From: Enoplolaimus lenunculus
Taxonomy: Eukaryota > Nematoda > Enoplea > Enoplida > Thoracostomopsidae
DNA: 64,000 nt
NCBI GenBank assembly: GCA_030248215.1
Contig: JASANG010001930.1
Location: forward strand, 1 to 64,000
Reading direction: 5' to 3'
Within the stretch, counting starts at the first letter, position 1; each line of letters begins with the position of its first letter. The notes under the pieces are model-generated. The model was not told the DNA's origin. It saw nothing but the letters and a program-made list of their open reading frames with translations, and searched no databases. Below are positions 39,812 to 50,352 of the stretch, piece by piece. A program made the translations under genes and the position numbers.

Positions 39812-41345
39812 CAAACAATGTCTTGCATTCAAGAAATATTGTCTTTTAATACAATTGTCTTGATACAGACTCCAGACTTTATATGTCTTGAACTCAAAAC
39901 TTTTAATTCTTAAATTTAAACGAATTCCTGAGCTGTTAAGACTATTAATGGCTGAAACCAGGGTTGTTTTTTTCGGAAAAAAATTACTGGAAAAAAATGA
40001 ATTTTTTCAATTTTTTTCCGGAAAAAAATGGAAAAAATTCATTCTTTGTCTGAGCGATCAGTTAGCCCTCCCTTAGCCGTCGTTTGCCCAAAAAAGCTTG
40101 CATTTTGAAAGTTTCTGCATATTTGACCTTCTGATGACATCCTGTAATCATTCCATGCCCATGCAAATCTTAATTTTTGAAAAATTCGATTTTTAAGGCC
40201 ACTAGTTTCTCCTGGGAACCAAAATTGTTTTTCGATAAGCTGGATAAATTATATATCGCTAGACTCGTTTGGGGGACGTCTGACTGGGAAATATTTAACA
40301 ATATTCGTCTTAGCTCCGCAACCTGTGTCAAATGGTATATATAATTTGTATAATTTTTCGACAAAAACATTTTGAGTCCAGTGAAGGAATTTGGAACCTT
40401 AAAATTCGCATTTTTTAAAAATTTAAGTTTTGGCATGGAATAACCGGAGGAGGTCATCGGAACATCAGAAACTCATGAATGGAGCGAGTTAAACAAGTCA
40501 CTTTTTGTAAGTATATATTAAATCCCAATATACTTTTGGGTTATTTCTGACAGCGAAGCCTATCAATTGCTGCAACCTCGCGAGCAAAGCGAGGTTGAAG
40601 CTAGACGTATTCTTGTGTTAAATCACACTGTAAAAACAAGCTTTCAATTTTGACCACCCTAACTTTGGCCGCCCCACTGTCGACGAAACCTGGTGAGTGA
40701 ACCGAACAAGTTGCATATATAGTTTTACATCGAATCTCGTGGCAAAGTTTCAATTCTGAAATTCATTTATATATTCATATGCTGCAATTTTCGCGTTTTT
40801 CGGACATACAATGTGTCCTGGTGGACATATACACACGGTCACTGTTAATGTGTTGCATGAAAATTAGTTGGATGTCACCTAAAAACGTTATTTTTACCAT
40901 ATTTACTTACAAATCATATTTAAGAATCGTTTAATATTTTTACATTTTTCCACCCCCCCTCAGAAAAAAAAATGGAAAAAACATTTTTTCTGGTAATTTT
41001 TTCCGGCCAACAACACTGGCTGAAATACAACATTTATGTCTTAAAAGTTTAAGAGGAGTCTTGAAATTTCAAGGCAATTTATTTCGTGTGTTGGTAGAAG
41101 TTCTGTTTCGAATAATTTGTGGTTTTCGGTGAGTTCATTTGTAACTTTGCGGCAATTATAAATTTAAGAAACAATGTTTGCAAAATTTCTCAACAAATTT
41201 GTTATATTTAAGCAATTGGAATCACCCAAACTCAAGAAAGCGAATTCCTTAATTAAATAAGAAATAATATGTTGAATTGTAGAAAATTATTTTTAATTTT
41301 CTAAATATAATTTCTGAGTCATTTAAGAAATAGTATTTTTAGTGC
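39812..41345 (-). mobile_element. V element, copy 2, split by the F element
   Basis: Left piece (39812-39958) with AAGAAATATTGTCTT and CTTGATACAGACTCCAGAC; right piece (41019-41345) with CATTTATGTCTTAAAAG and GTCTTGAAATTTCAAGGC. This matches the inverse of 16920-17100. Its outer boundaries are uncertain. Confidence 0.45.
39959..41018. mobile_element. F element, hAT-like, non-autonomous
   Basis: 1060 bp between GCTGAAAC and GCTGAAAT (8-bp duplication, one mismatch). Inverted ends CAGGGTTGTTTTTTTCGG and CCGGCCAACAACACTG, then GAAAAAA-rich subterminal stretches. CAGNGTTG ends with 8-bp duplications are typical of hAT. The core (about 40080-40500) is G-family foldback sequence. No transposase. 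Confidence 0.75.
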
Positions 41346-42548
41346 AGAGTCTGGCACAGCAAACTGAATTGCATGAACACCACCAAGTTGGAAAATTTGT
41401 TAAACATGCACCTTAGCGTTCCCCGAGGCCCTTCTGGATCCACTTCTACTCGTATATATCATGTAGGCCTGTTTGCTATTCAGGCCAATTACCAATTGAC
41501 CTATAGGCCAATCTGCTATTCGAAGCAAAGAGCAGTTTGGCCAGACTAAATATAGAATTTATGAGATTTAGTAATACTACAAAACCAACGCTGATTGGGT
41601 AACTCTATTGCGTCTGTCCCAATAATAAAATCGGATTGGTTTATAATTTCAATAGTCGTTTAGGCTAGGCTGCATGCTATTACAAAAAAAGAGCAAATTG
41701 GCCTAGGCCAGGGTGCAATTGGAACTTACAATTTACCGGAACCGGAATTTAAAAAAGTTCAGGGCTTGCTAAAACCCTGAAAGCACCAGGCGCGCCAATC
41801 ACAAAATAAATTGAACCACAACCTTATACTCTAACACTGTTATAAATAGACATACAGATTATGCTTGTACAATAAATCGCAACTGTAAACTCACATTAAC
41901 AAACACAACATTTCAACGAAGGAAATCAAATATCGTTTGAAAATCTGTTTTTATGTACTTAAAAATATCCGTATCCAATTAAAACCTTACATAAAAATTG
42001 CGGAAAATTTAAATATTTTGGTGTAGACGTACAACTATCAAGCAGGTTGTTCGATCTTTATCCACTCTCCAAAATATTTTGCATATATATTTCAACTTCT
42101 CATGACTTCCTTTGATATTTCACATTTTTACATTTGAATTTGTAAAAAATTTTCGATGTTTAAGCGCTAATATATTATATATCATTCGACGTATCTTGCG
42201 AAGCTGTCAGTCGACTGGTGCTAAAGTTGCCGCAATCAGGCGATTGGTTACCGAATTATGGTCAGATAACTGATTTGGCACGCTGCCGGGATTTAGACGC
42301 CGCCAAATCAGTTATATGACCATGACTCGTTAACTAATCGTCTCATTTCGAACAATTAAGCACCATGCGACTCATCTTCGCAAACTGCTTCTTTAAATTT
42401 AAATGTGAAATGAAGAGTTAATATCACAGGACGCTGACGAAACTTGCAAAAAAATTGGAATCCGACCATTTTGGTTAACCGTGGGCTGAGAGGGACAACG
42501 GGAACAACCCACCCACCACATTCGAGTATAATGTCATATAGCTCTTGT

Positions 42549-45500
42549 CTAGACAGCCATATCATTCGCTAATGTTATTTCGCCAGGTTTTTTGTCCGTT
42601 TGTTTCCCAGTATCGCTATCTTTTGACGTATGATCCGTGGTATGCTCACGTCTGGACTTCTTTTTTGTATCCAAGATTTCCACCCGCTCAATAATGGTAT
42701 TTATATTTGGACGCATTTCAGGACAAACTTGAATCATTGACTGTATCAAGTCGTGAATTGCATTGCAGTAGCTGAAATAAATAGTTACTTCGTCGTTTTG
42801 TTTTGCACATTCTCTGAAATAACCGCTCTTGTACATTTCCTTAACATTCGCGTGCATATTGACTAATGCTCAGGCTGAGACTTCAGAAAAGACTTAGACG
42901 AAGGTTTCAGAAAAGCTGTAACTGAATATAAGCGTTTTCCAAAGCGTAAACCTAAGCTCAAGTTTCCATACGATAACTCGTGAAAATGTTGCCACTTTAT
43001 CACATAGTCTGTCTAAATCTATATGGCCAACCGCGGTAATGAGAAATCTAAGTGTGTAAAAAATGGTGCAATCGGACAATATATCTACAAACCAAACCTT
43101 AATAGCACTTGAAACCTAAAAACCCAATAGGGAAAATTTTCCTGGCCGCAAGCTTGATTGCAGCCCGTCATAAATTGCGTACACAAAATAAAGTGGACGA
43201 TGCGTTCGCTACCACAAATTATTGTTATAATACGAAGTGTTAAACTATAACCCACACAAGTGTTAAACTAAAATTATAAACACTGGTCGTATTGGTTGCT
43301 ACACGATAGTGTGGCAGAGAACTTTTTTAAATGCAGTTATAAATTGAAACTTCCAAACTGTGGAGTGGTTGCAGGGGGGTAGTGGAACCATGCCTCCCAC
43401 AGCGCCACATGCACGTGGGCGCAATGAGACTAAAAGAGACGCAAAACATCACTTGAAGTACTCACATTTTGGTTAACGCATTTTGCTTTGTTTTTAGATT
43501 AAACAAAGTCTAAAAAAACATTACTGGCTTTTTGTTTGCGAAGGCTCCTACGCGATGCCATCTCTGTTTTGCTTCCATAATTGTTATACATAGGCTTCGA
43601 ACATGATCTCAAAACTGACATACAAAAACAAAACTGTTATGCTTGGAACGCGTGTAATTTCTTGTTCAATTTGCTCGAGCGATTTACTTCATTATTCTTG
43701 TTCTACATCTGTTTTGACAGTTTCTTGCCTAAATATTCACACGTTTCGGAATTCAACACGCTAAAAGCAAACGTAGGGTAAACCAGGAATCGTATCCTTC
43801 ACTTGACTGAGACTAAACTATAAACATACTCAGATTTAGTACTACCGCAATTGCGTTTGGTTTCCCGCTCGCTTCGTTCTTCAAGGTTTTAAAATGAACT
43901 CGAGCGCCGCCGCATTTATAGTAAATTTTTCAAAGAACGCCCCAGCACTTTTGTAGTTCCCTCCAATGCCAGCCAGTGCCTCTCTGCGGTTACTGCGTTA
44001 ACGCTATCAATCTTACTCTGACGATTCTGGAATGACAATTTTGCCGGACTGAGCTGCCAACGCAACACTGTCACCACGCTCGTGTACAATATCGAACGGC
44101 GACTTGAAGTAACACATCGCGTACAACAAACAACCAAGTGACTAAAAATTGCACAAAGCAAAACAATATTATAGCGTTATATATACGTAAAATAGCAAAC
44201 ATTTGAACAAAGACAAGCTTGAAACGCAGATCTCAGCGATACTTAACACTATGAAACATCTAAAACTTCGTTTGTGATGAAATTTCCTTCTTGCTAGTAG
44301 AATTACAACAAATCAGAATGCAACGTTGAACCCGAAATTTTTATCCAATAATATTCTGAACCCGATTTCTAACCCAAAAGGGCTAAAATACCCAGGTTCA
44401 AAATTTCTCAAAGTCAAAACCTCGACCTGGACCCGGATGTAACTCAACTTACTTACCTAGCCGCCCGATAACGGCGACCGAGTTGTTATTTTAAATCAAT
44501 TACAACACTATAGGCAAAAACGTTCACAACATAATTTCAATGGACCCAGTTGTTTGTTTGTCAAATAATCAGAGCTCAAATTTCATTGTCCAAAATTAAT
44601 TGTCCAAAATTATACCCCAATTTTGACTTCCACACAAACATTCGAACGCAAAATTTAATTTTTAACCTTCTTAGTTATTTCTGTTTTTATCAATTCTAAG
44701 TCCACAGCATGCAAAATTACAACACCACGTTGTTTAAAACCATTTTTGAATAAAACACGAACCAAGAAACCCAACAACAAACCAACCAACCCAAATATCA
44801 GTCGCTTCGGTAATCACACTATCTGAGGTAACACTAAATAATTCTGGTGCTCTGTAGGCCATTGAACAATGTTCAGCTGCGTAATCCTAAAAAGGCAACT
44901 AAATTTTTATTTCAATCTTTAAAAATAAATACCTGCAAAAATGCGGTCAACACCATCGGGACAAACAAAGCATCTATACTGTATACGTTACCACAAAGAA
45001 ACTCCTACCCATGTTAATATTCGAGCCTGTTCACTAAACGTAAACCCAGATCTATGCGTAAGCCTAAACATTCGCCTAAGTCTAAACCTTCCAGCCTCTA
45101 AGTTCCACAGTTTCACAGTCTCCCAATGGGCAGGCCCCTGCCTCCATAATATAACATAAGTCAAAACTCCTGCGAATATTCCTTACCTATATTGGTAACG
45201 TAATATTTACACAATCCCGAATATATAGTGTCTTATTCTCGACTTTGTAATAAAACGTTGTCTAGTCAAGCATTAAAATAATAGTTAAAAATAAGTATAC
45301 CTGTAGCCTGCTTGCAGAAGCTGGTGAAGACACAGAAACACGAGCCAAACGCGCCGATCCAAGATCCATTAATACTGGTTCGTCATGGTCCGATAACAAT
45401 ACATTGCCTGGCTTTATATCCCTTCAATGTTCAAAAGCAAAATACATCTCAGTTGAACGTTAAAAAGCATAAATGGTCACAGATCTTATAAATGTTAAAC

Positions 45501-48500
45501 ACCGTTAAAGAAAATACATTATACAGTTGAAATCGATTAAATTCTGATTGTGCCACCAACACTGTAACTATTGAGTAGTAACATTCAATAAGCATATGAA
45601 AAGTTGCCAATTTTAAAACTCAAAAACCAGAAGCGAGTGACAGTTAAAAGCTAAACAAACTTTACGACAACCTGTATCACAATCTATAATATTTATGCAA
45701 ACACATACGGGATTTCTTACCTATGAGCGTAAGGCTCCGGTTTTAGCGAATGCAACGCTTGCACACCAGCGCAAATTCCTTGAAACAGTGTAATCAATCG
45801 GGATTCAGGAATTGGATTTTTGGCACGTGAACGATCAATAAGCTCGTCGGCAAGGGTTCCTCTCTGAAACACAGAATCAGATTTACGACGCTGAGCAAAG
45901 TATAGAAATATATTAAACTAATTATAAAACTGAAAATGTTTCACTTCATCCGTATGTTTAGCGACACTACGAACTATGCCCGACAATAAGCTGCTTAGCT
46001 ACTTCAAATCTCGCCCAAAATATATTTTAGAAATACACAGTAATCACTGCATGGCAGCATAATACTGTCGTGCAAAAGTAACAAGGCTCTTGGCGAACAG
46101 TCAAAATTAAGAAAACAAAAGTTGCCCGAAATTACATATCCGGTTCGCTGATATACCTGTACACAGGTTCTGTATAAGGTAGTGTTTTAGGATTGCGCTA
46201 CACCTATGAAAATTTTAGGGTTTTCCGATCCTGTAAGGCAATTTACGTACGATGCCGCATGGCGCCTGACGACATGGTATACCGCCAACGTCCGTAGACT
46301 AGAGCTGCGACCGGGTCCGAGTTTTCGCTTCAAGAAGTTTCGGGCCCAGGTTTTCACAACAAACCATTCCGGGTCCGGGTATTGTACAAATACCCAGATA
46401 AAACAAAAATACCCAAACTAGCCTAGTGATTGTAACATCCCGCGCCCACATCCTGAATAATAACTATGTATTAATAGTTGCACAACCAGCGCTGTGTGAA
46501 ATACATTACAAACAAAACACCCAACATATCTCTTAAGATAACTATCGTCGTGGAATGTAAAAGCAATCTGCAGAAGGAAAAACTTGGTCAACAGGCTTCA
46601 CCTTTGGGTAATAATTAACCTACGTAGATATACTTGGGTTACGTTTACGATTTCGAATGTTTAGTTAAAAATGGTTGGAATGGCCGGGTTGCAGAGACAT
46701 GATATGTCTCATTTTGAGTTATTAATTCGGCATTTTATTTTCGCGAATGACATTAGTCGCTTCGCATTACATACTGCCCATTAATATTGTGCACAATAAA
46801 CAGCTAGAATATATATGAGGACAAAAACTCTTTCCTATCTTTGAAAAATCTAGATCATGTTGACTTTCTAAGTTATAAAAATTCCGGTCCCGGGTTTGCC
46901 CAAAAATACATACGGTCCGGGTACGGATTTGCATTCTTAAAAATGTCGCGTCCGGGTCCCGGTTTTTCTTCCAGAAAAATCCAGGTCCGGGACTTCCATC
47001 CAGAAAAATACGGGTCCGGGATTTTCTTCCAGATAAATTCGGGTCAGAGTCCGGGTATTTATTTTTTTGCATTAAAATCGCCAACACTCTCACTAATTAT
47101 CAATTAATTACAAAAACTAAACTTACTTTATACAACGGCAAAACAATTAACACTTGTGACATAACGTTGCCGTCCCGCCTTGGTATCACAGCATGTGCTT
47201 CGCATGGAATGATATTTGGATGATCAACCAATGAGTGAAGTGAGATCTACATATAAATAACAAGGACCGGTAATTCTCAAATCTCTATTATAACTTATTT
47301 ATCCCAACAAATTATTGCTCATAAATAAAAACAGAGTAGTGCATGCGAGGATTTTACGTGCTACACATGCGCGTCATAAACTTTTCTATGGAGCCCCAGA
47401 ATTCATCGTTGTGAGTAAAGTTGAGCCCCCCATCCCATTCTTGGCTAAAGGTCCGATAAAATTTCAAAATTTACTTGTTTATACCTCATTCAGCGCCGCT
47501 TGTTCTTCTTCGCTTGAAGTACAATCAATTCGTTTAACAGCCCACTGCGTCGCCGTTCGTCCAGTGCTTTCCTCAGCCAAAAACACATAACTGAATCCAC
47601 TGTAAAATTAAAGCCTAACAACTACGGTCACGTTCAATATGATTGTTTGCAGGTGTTACACAATTTAATATGTTTTGCAATTTCTAAATTCCAATTTAGG
47701 TGTGGAGCTAAGCTACAAAATCTGTAACAATAAAGAAACATATTAATAGAACAAGATTACTAAATAGAGCAAACCAAGCCCACACCCAGCAATTGCTGGA
47801 AAACTTAGCAAGAAGATTTCACGAAGCAGCAAGAAACCAATCTTCCTAGACAGAATACATTTTATGCTGTCGATAAATTTTTCGGAAAAAGTAATGAAAC
47901 TTTTCATACGGCGAAACGCCCGCCCCTGCAGATGCGGTCTTGGTCCAAACCAAGTTTTAATATCGAACAGCAAGAAACTACATAGCTAATAGAATACAAT
48001 ATATCACAGCGAACGTCACTTTCGCACTTATTGCTTTTAGACAATACTTGGAAGCTTGAATTCCGGCCATACCCTGATGAGGACCAGGGGACCCTCAGCC
48101 TCCCTACCTCTAGAAAATTTTTGCCGGCGCATGTAAGTCTAGTGAAATCCCCGTTTGACCCTTTTTAATATATTGACCCGCTAGTTCGTTGAGCTCACTT
48201 CTTCCTAGACAGAATACATTTTATGCTGTCGATAAATTTTTCGGAAAAAGTAATGAAACTTTTCATACGGCGAAACGCCCGCCCCTGCAGATGCGGTCTT
48301 GGTCCAAACCAAGTTTTAATATCGAACAGCAAGAAACTACATAGCTAATAGAATACAATATATCACAGCGAACGTCACTTTCGCACTTATTGCTTTTAGA
48401 CAATACTTGGAAGCTTGAATTCCGGCCATACCCTGATGAGGACCAGGGGACCCTCAGCCTCCCTACCTCTAGAAAATTTTTGCCGGCGCATGTAAGTCTA

Positions 48501-48677
48501 GTGAAATCCCCGTTTGACCCTTTTTAATATATTGACCCGCTAGTTCGTTGAGCTCGCTGCAGGACTGTTAGAATCTCAAGCACACATACGTACAACTTAC
48601 CCTTCCGCAATTCGTTCCACGAGTTTAAATTTTCGATTATCGACAGTAACCGTTTCTTTCCCACACGTACATCCCAT
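42549..48677 (-). CDS. STK16: STK16-type serine/threonine kinase (8 exons)
   Basis: Membrane-anchored kinase of the NAK-related family, placed at the Golgi in vertebrates. Exons in transcript order: 48677-48601, 47599-47485, 47246-47127, 45863-45721, 45421-45301, 44886-44791, 44141-44017, 42771-42549. Phases fit; 339 residues (human 305). It starts MGCTCGKETVTVDNRKF: Gly2 for myristate and Cys3/Cys5 for palmitate, as in STK16. Kinase motifs: AEGGFSYVFL loop, WAVKR (Lys), HRDIKPGN catalytic loop, DLG in place of DFG (as in STK16), YRAPELFSV, DIWSLGC and MRPNI. Two oddities: the first Gly of the Gly-rich loop is Ala, and the donor after exon 6 is a weak GTTGGT. The tail is Lys/Asp-rich and about 30 residues longer than usual. 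Confidence 0.93.
42886..42975 (+). repeat. TTAGGC-type remnant, possible A copy 18
   Basis: CTGTAACTGAATATAAGCGT followed by TTTTCCAAAGCGTAAACCTA resembles the left third of family A. STK16 intron 7, about 115 bp from the last exon. Confidence 0.35.
44330..44452 (-). repeat. N repeat (CCCGG-rich), copy 1
   Basis: Spaced GAACCCGA, AACCCGATT, TACCCAGGTTC and CTGGACCCGGATG motifs, the inverse of the GGGTCCGGG units at 46300 and 46875. STK16 intron 6. Confidence 0.5.
45005..45165 (+). repeat. T repeat with CCTAAG units, copy 1
   Basis: GAGCCTGTTCACTAAACGTA, GCGTAAGCCTAAACATTCGC and GGGCAGGCCCCTGCC. The last motif and the CCTAAG units recur at 48835-48985; the first part resembles 29450-29475. 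STK16 intron 5. Confidence 0.45.
46300..46420 (+). repeat. N repeat (GGGTCCGGG), copy 2
   Basis: Contains CGACCGGGTCCGAGTTTTCG and CATTCCGGGTCCGGGTATTG, then ATACCCAGATAAAAC. STK16 intron 3. Sequence upstream (46190-46300) has R-like GATTGCGCTACACC. Confidence 0.5.
46875..47065 (+). repeat. N repeat (GGGTCCGGG), copy 3, tandem
   Basis: About six irregular units of roughly 30 bp built on CCGGGTCC plus CTTCCAGAAAAAT, for example near 46945, 46980 and 47010. It ends about 60 bp from the donor of STK16 exon 3. Open frames on both strands are due to the repeat. Confidence 0.6.
47841..48555 (+). repeat. 359-bp tandem duplication in STK16 intron 1
   Basis: Copy 1 spans 47841-48199 and copy 2 spans 48200-48555; the offset is 359 bp throughout and no difference was seen by eye. 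Each copy ends in H-like sequence (CCTACCTCTAGAAAATTTTT..GTTGAGCTC). Near-identity means the event is recent, or an assembly artefact. Confidence 0.85.
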
Positions 48678-50352
48678 CTAAATTATATCAAATCACTAAA
48701 ATAAAGCCGGTAGTTATCAGCTGCAAACCATTCCTAGTCAAACCTCCGGGTCCAGGTATTCGCTGCAAAATAAAAAGTTTTCGAACTTCGAAACAGTAGG
48801 CGTCAGGTTAAAAAACACGGTAAAACCGAACATTAAAACCTGAGCCTAACCTATGCCTAAGAATAAGCCTAAGCCTAAACATGAGCCTACGACCAAACCG
48901 AAACTCAACAGCTGTTAAGCCCCATACACCCCTTGAGTTAAGTGGGCAGGCCCCTATACTTGACATGCCCTTAAATTGATCAAGTTTAGCGTTCAAAAAA
49001 GTCCCAGCTGCAAACTGTACTCTCAAGATCTTGATTTCATTACTGCACCGCACCGACTCCGATCAGCGTTTCCGGTATTCGGATTCATCCGATGCAAAAT
49101 GTTTAAATAATGTAACGAATGTTTTGCATTTCATAATCAATTAAATTCCAAGTTAAGATTCACGTCACTATGCTTTCGGATGAAAAACGTTTGTTCCGTC
49201 GACTCTCAAATATAAAGATCTTGACACTCGAGCTTCATGAGACTCTCAAGCTTTGCACATTTTACACATGTACATCGACCTGGTTTTCACCGTTGCTGAC
49301 AAACCGGAAGGCAAGCCCTATACTTTCAAAGACGAACTGGGGAAACAAGTTTTTTGTTCCTAAAATTCCAGAGCGGAACTTTTTATTTTCAACAGAGCAC
49401 AACTTCCCAAGCCAGACGTAGAAAAATTTTCTTTAATTAAACTCTCTTTATGGTGTTGCCAGCATATGAACCCCCTGTAGTTGGACATAAACCAGGATGG
49501 GGGGCAAAATTGGAATCCTTGAAATTTCTAACAAAGTATACTTTGATTCGTTTTGGCGCTCTAGTATGAGATCCGCATAATGTGAGAAGCTTTGTGGGGC
49601 GGGAGCTCCCATTCTTTTTATTTGCTATAGCATAGTTTAAAAGACTGTTGGCAATACATGATAATTTTTCCACTTAATTTCGCGACAAATTTAACTTCAC
49701 CGTAAAAACCGTGGCTTTTATTAAAAAAGTTAAAACTTTTGCTAACCTGATTTCCAATAAGCTATATTATATTCTCACAACTCATTAAAATGCCAATACT
49801 CGAAATTTTACTTCTATTAAACTAACAAGGCATAGCAAATAATCATTTACAGTTAACGTAAAACAAGCCACTGCATTACAACAACAACGACACCATCTCC
49901 AATAGACCACCGTTGTAAACTCAGTTCATACGCATAACAGAAGATCTGCCTCCAGCTCCGGCAATTTAGGTTGTCAAATTTTGCATAGTTTTATAAAATT
50001 TATGTGCTTTGTGCGTTTCAATTTAACTTTTGGTACAACTTTGAAAAACCAAAAGATTTAACAACTCCCTCCTATTAAACATCATTTTAACTACTAATTT
50101 TACCTCACATCCGGCTTACGCAAATTTTGTTGACTTCCGGTTCCTGTATGTTTTCAACTCCGGTTGCACCCGGGAATACATTTTTGGAGACAAATTTCAT
50201 TTCCAGCCATCTTGTGATCAACCAACATATTCAGCTGTTAAAATTCAGTACTAAAACCTCATCCCAACAATAAGCGCCGCATAGTTCCAGATTCGCACAA
50301 AATACCTTTTACAACGAACCCAATTATACTGTACAACCGGCCCAAAAATGCA
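48678..50352. other. intergenic gap between STK16-like and glyoxalase II genes
   Basis: No coding exon was recognised. It includes a T repeat (48835-48985) with CCTAAG units, a stretch with CCGACTCCGATCAGCG around 49050-49130, a possible - strand AATAAA near 49715, and an inverted L repeat (49938-50190). STK16 regulatory DNA should begin just right of 48677. Confidence 0.55.
49938..50190 (-). repeat. L-family repeat, inverted copy
   Basis: CTCCAGCTCCGGCAATTTAG .. GACTTCCGGTTCCTG and CAACTCCGGTTGCACCC. The core TTTGCATAGTTTTATAAAAT matches the inverse of the L core at 33130-33160. Confidence 0.5.

Larger units (their letters stand above)
38189..42548. other. intergenic gap between aminopeptidase and STK16-like genes
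   Basis: No coding exon was recognised. Contents: a diverged C-like element (about 38395-38645), a deleted B element (38650-38753), a V element (39812-41345) split by the F element, and a G-like stretch (42015-42355). The region 38760-39800 is AT-rich with no recognised feature. Around 41440-41720 short GGCCAA/TTGGCC words recur without a clear unit. Confidence 0.55.
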
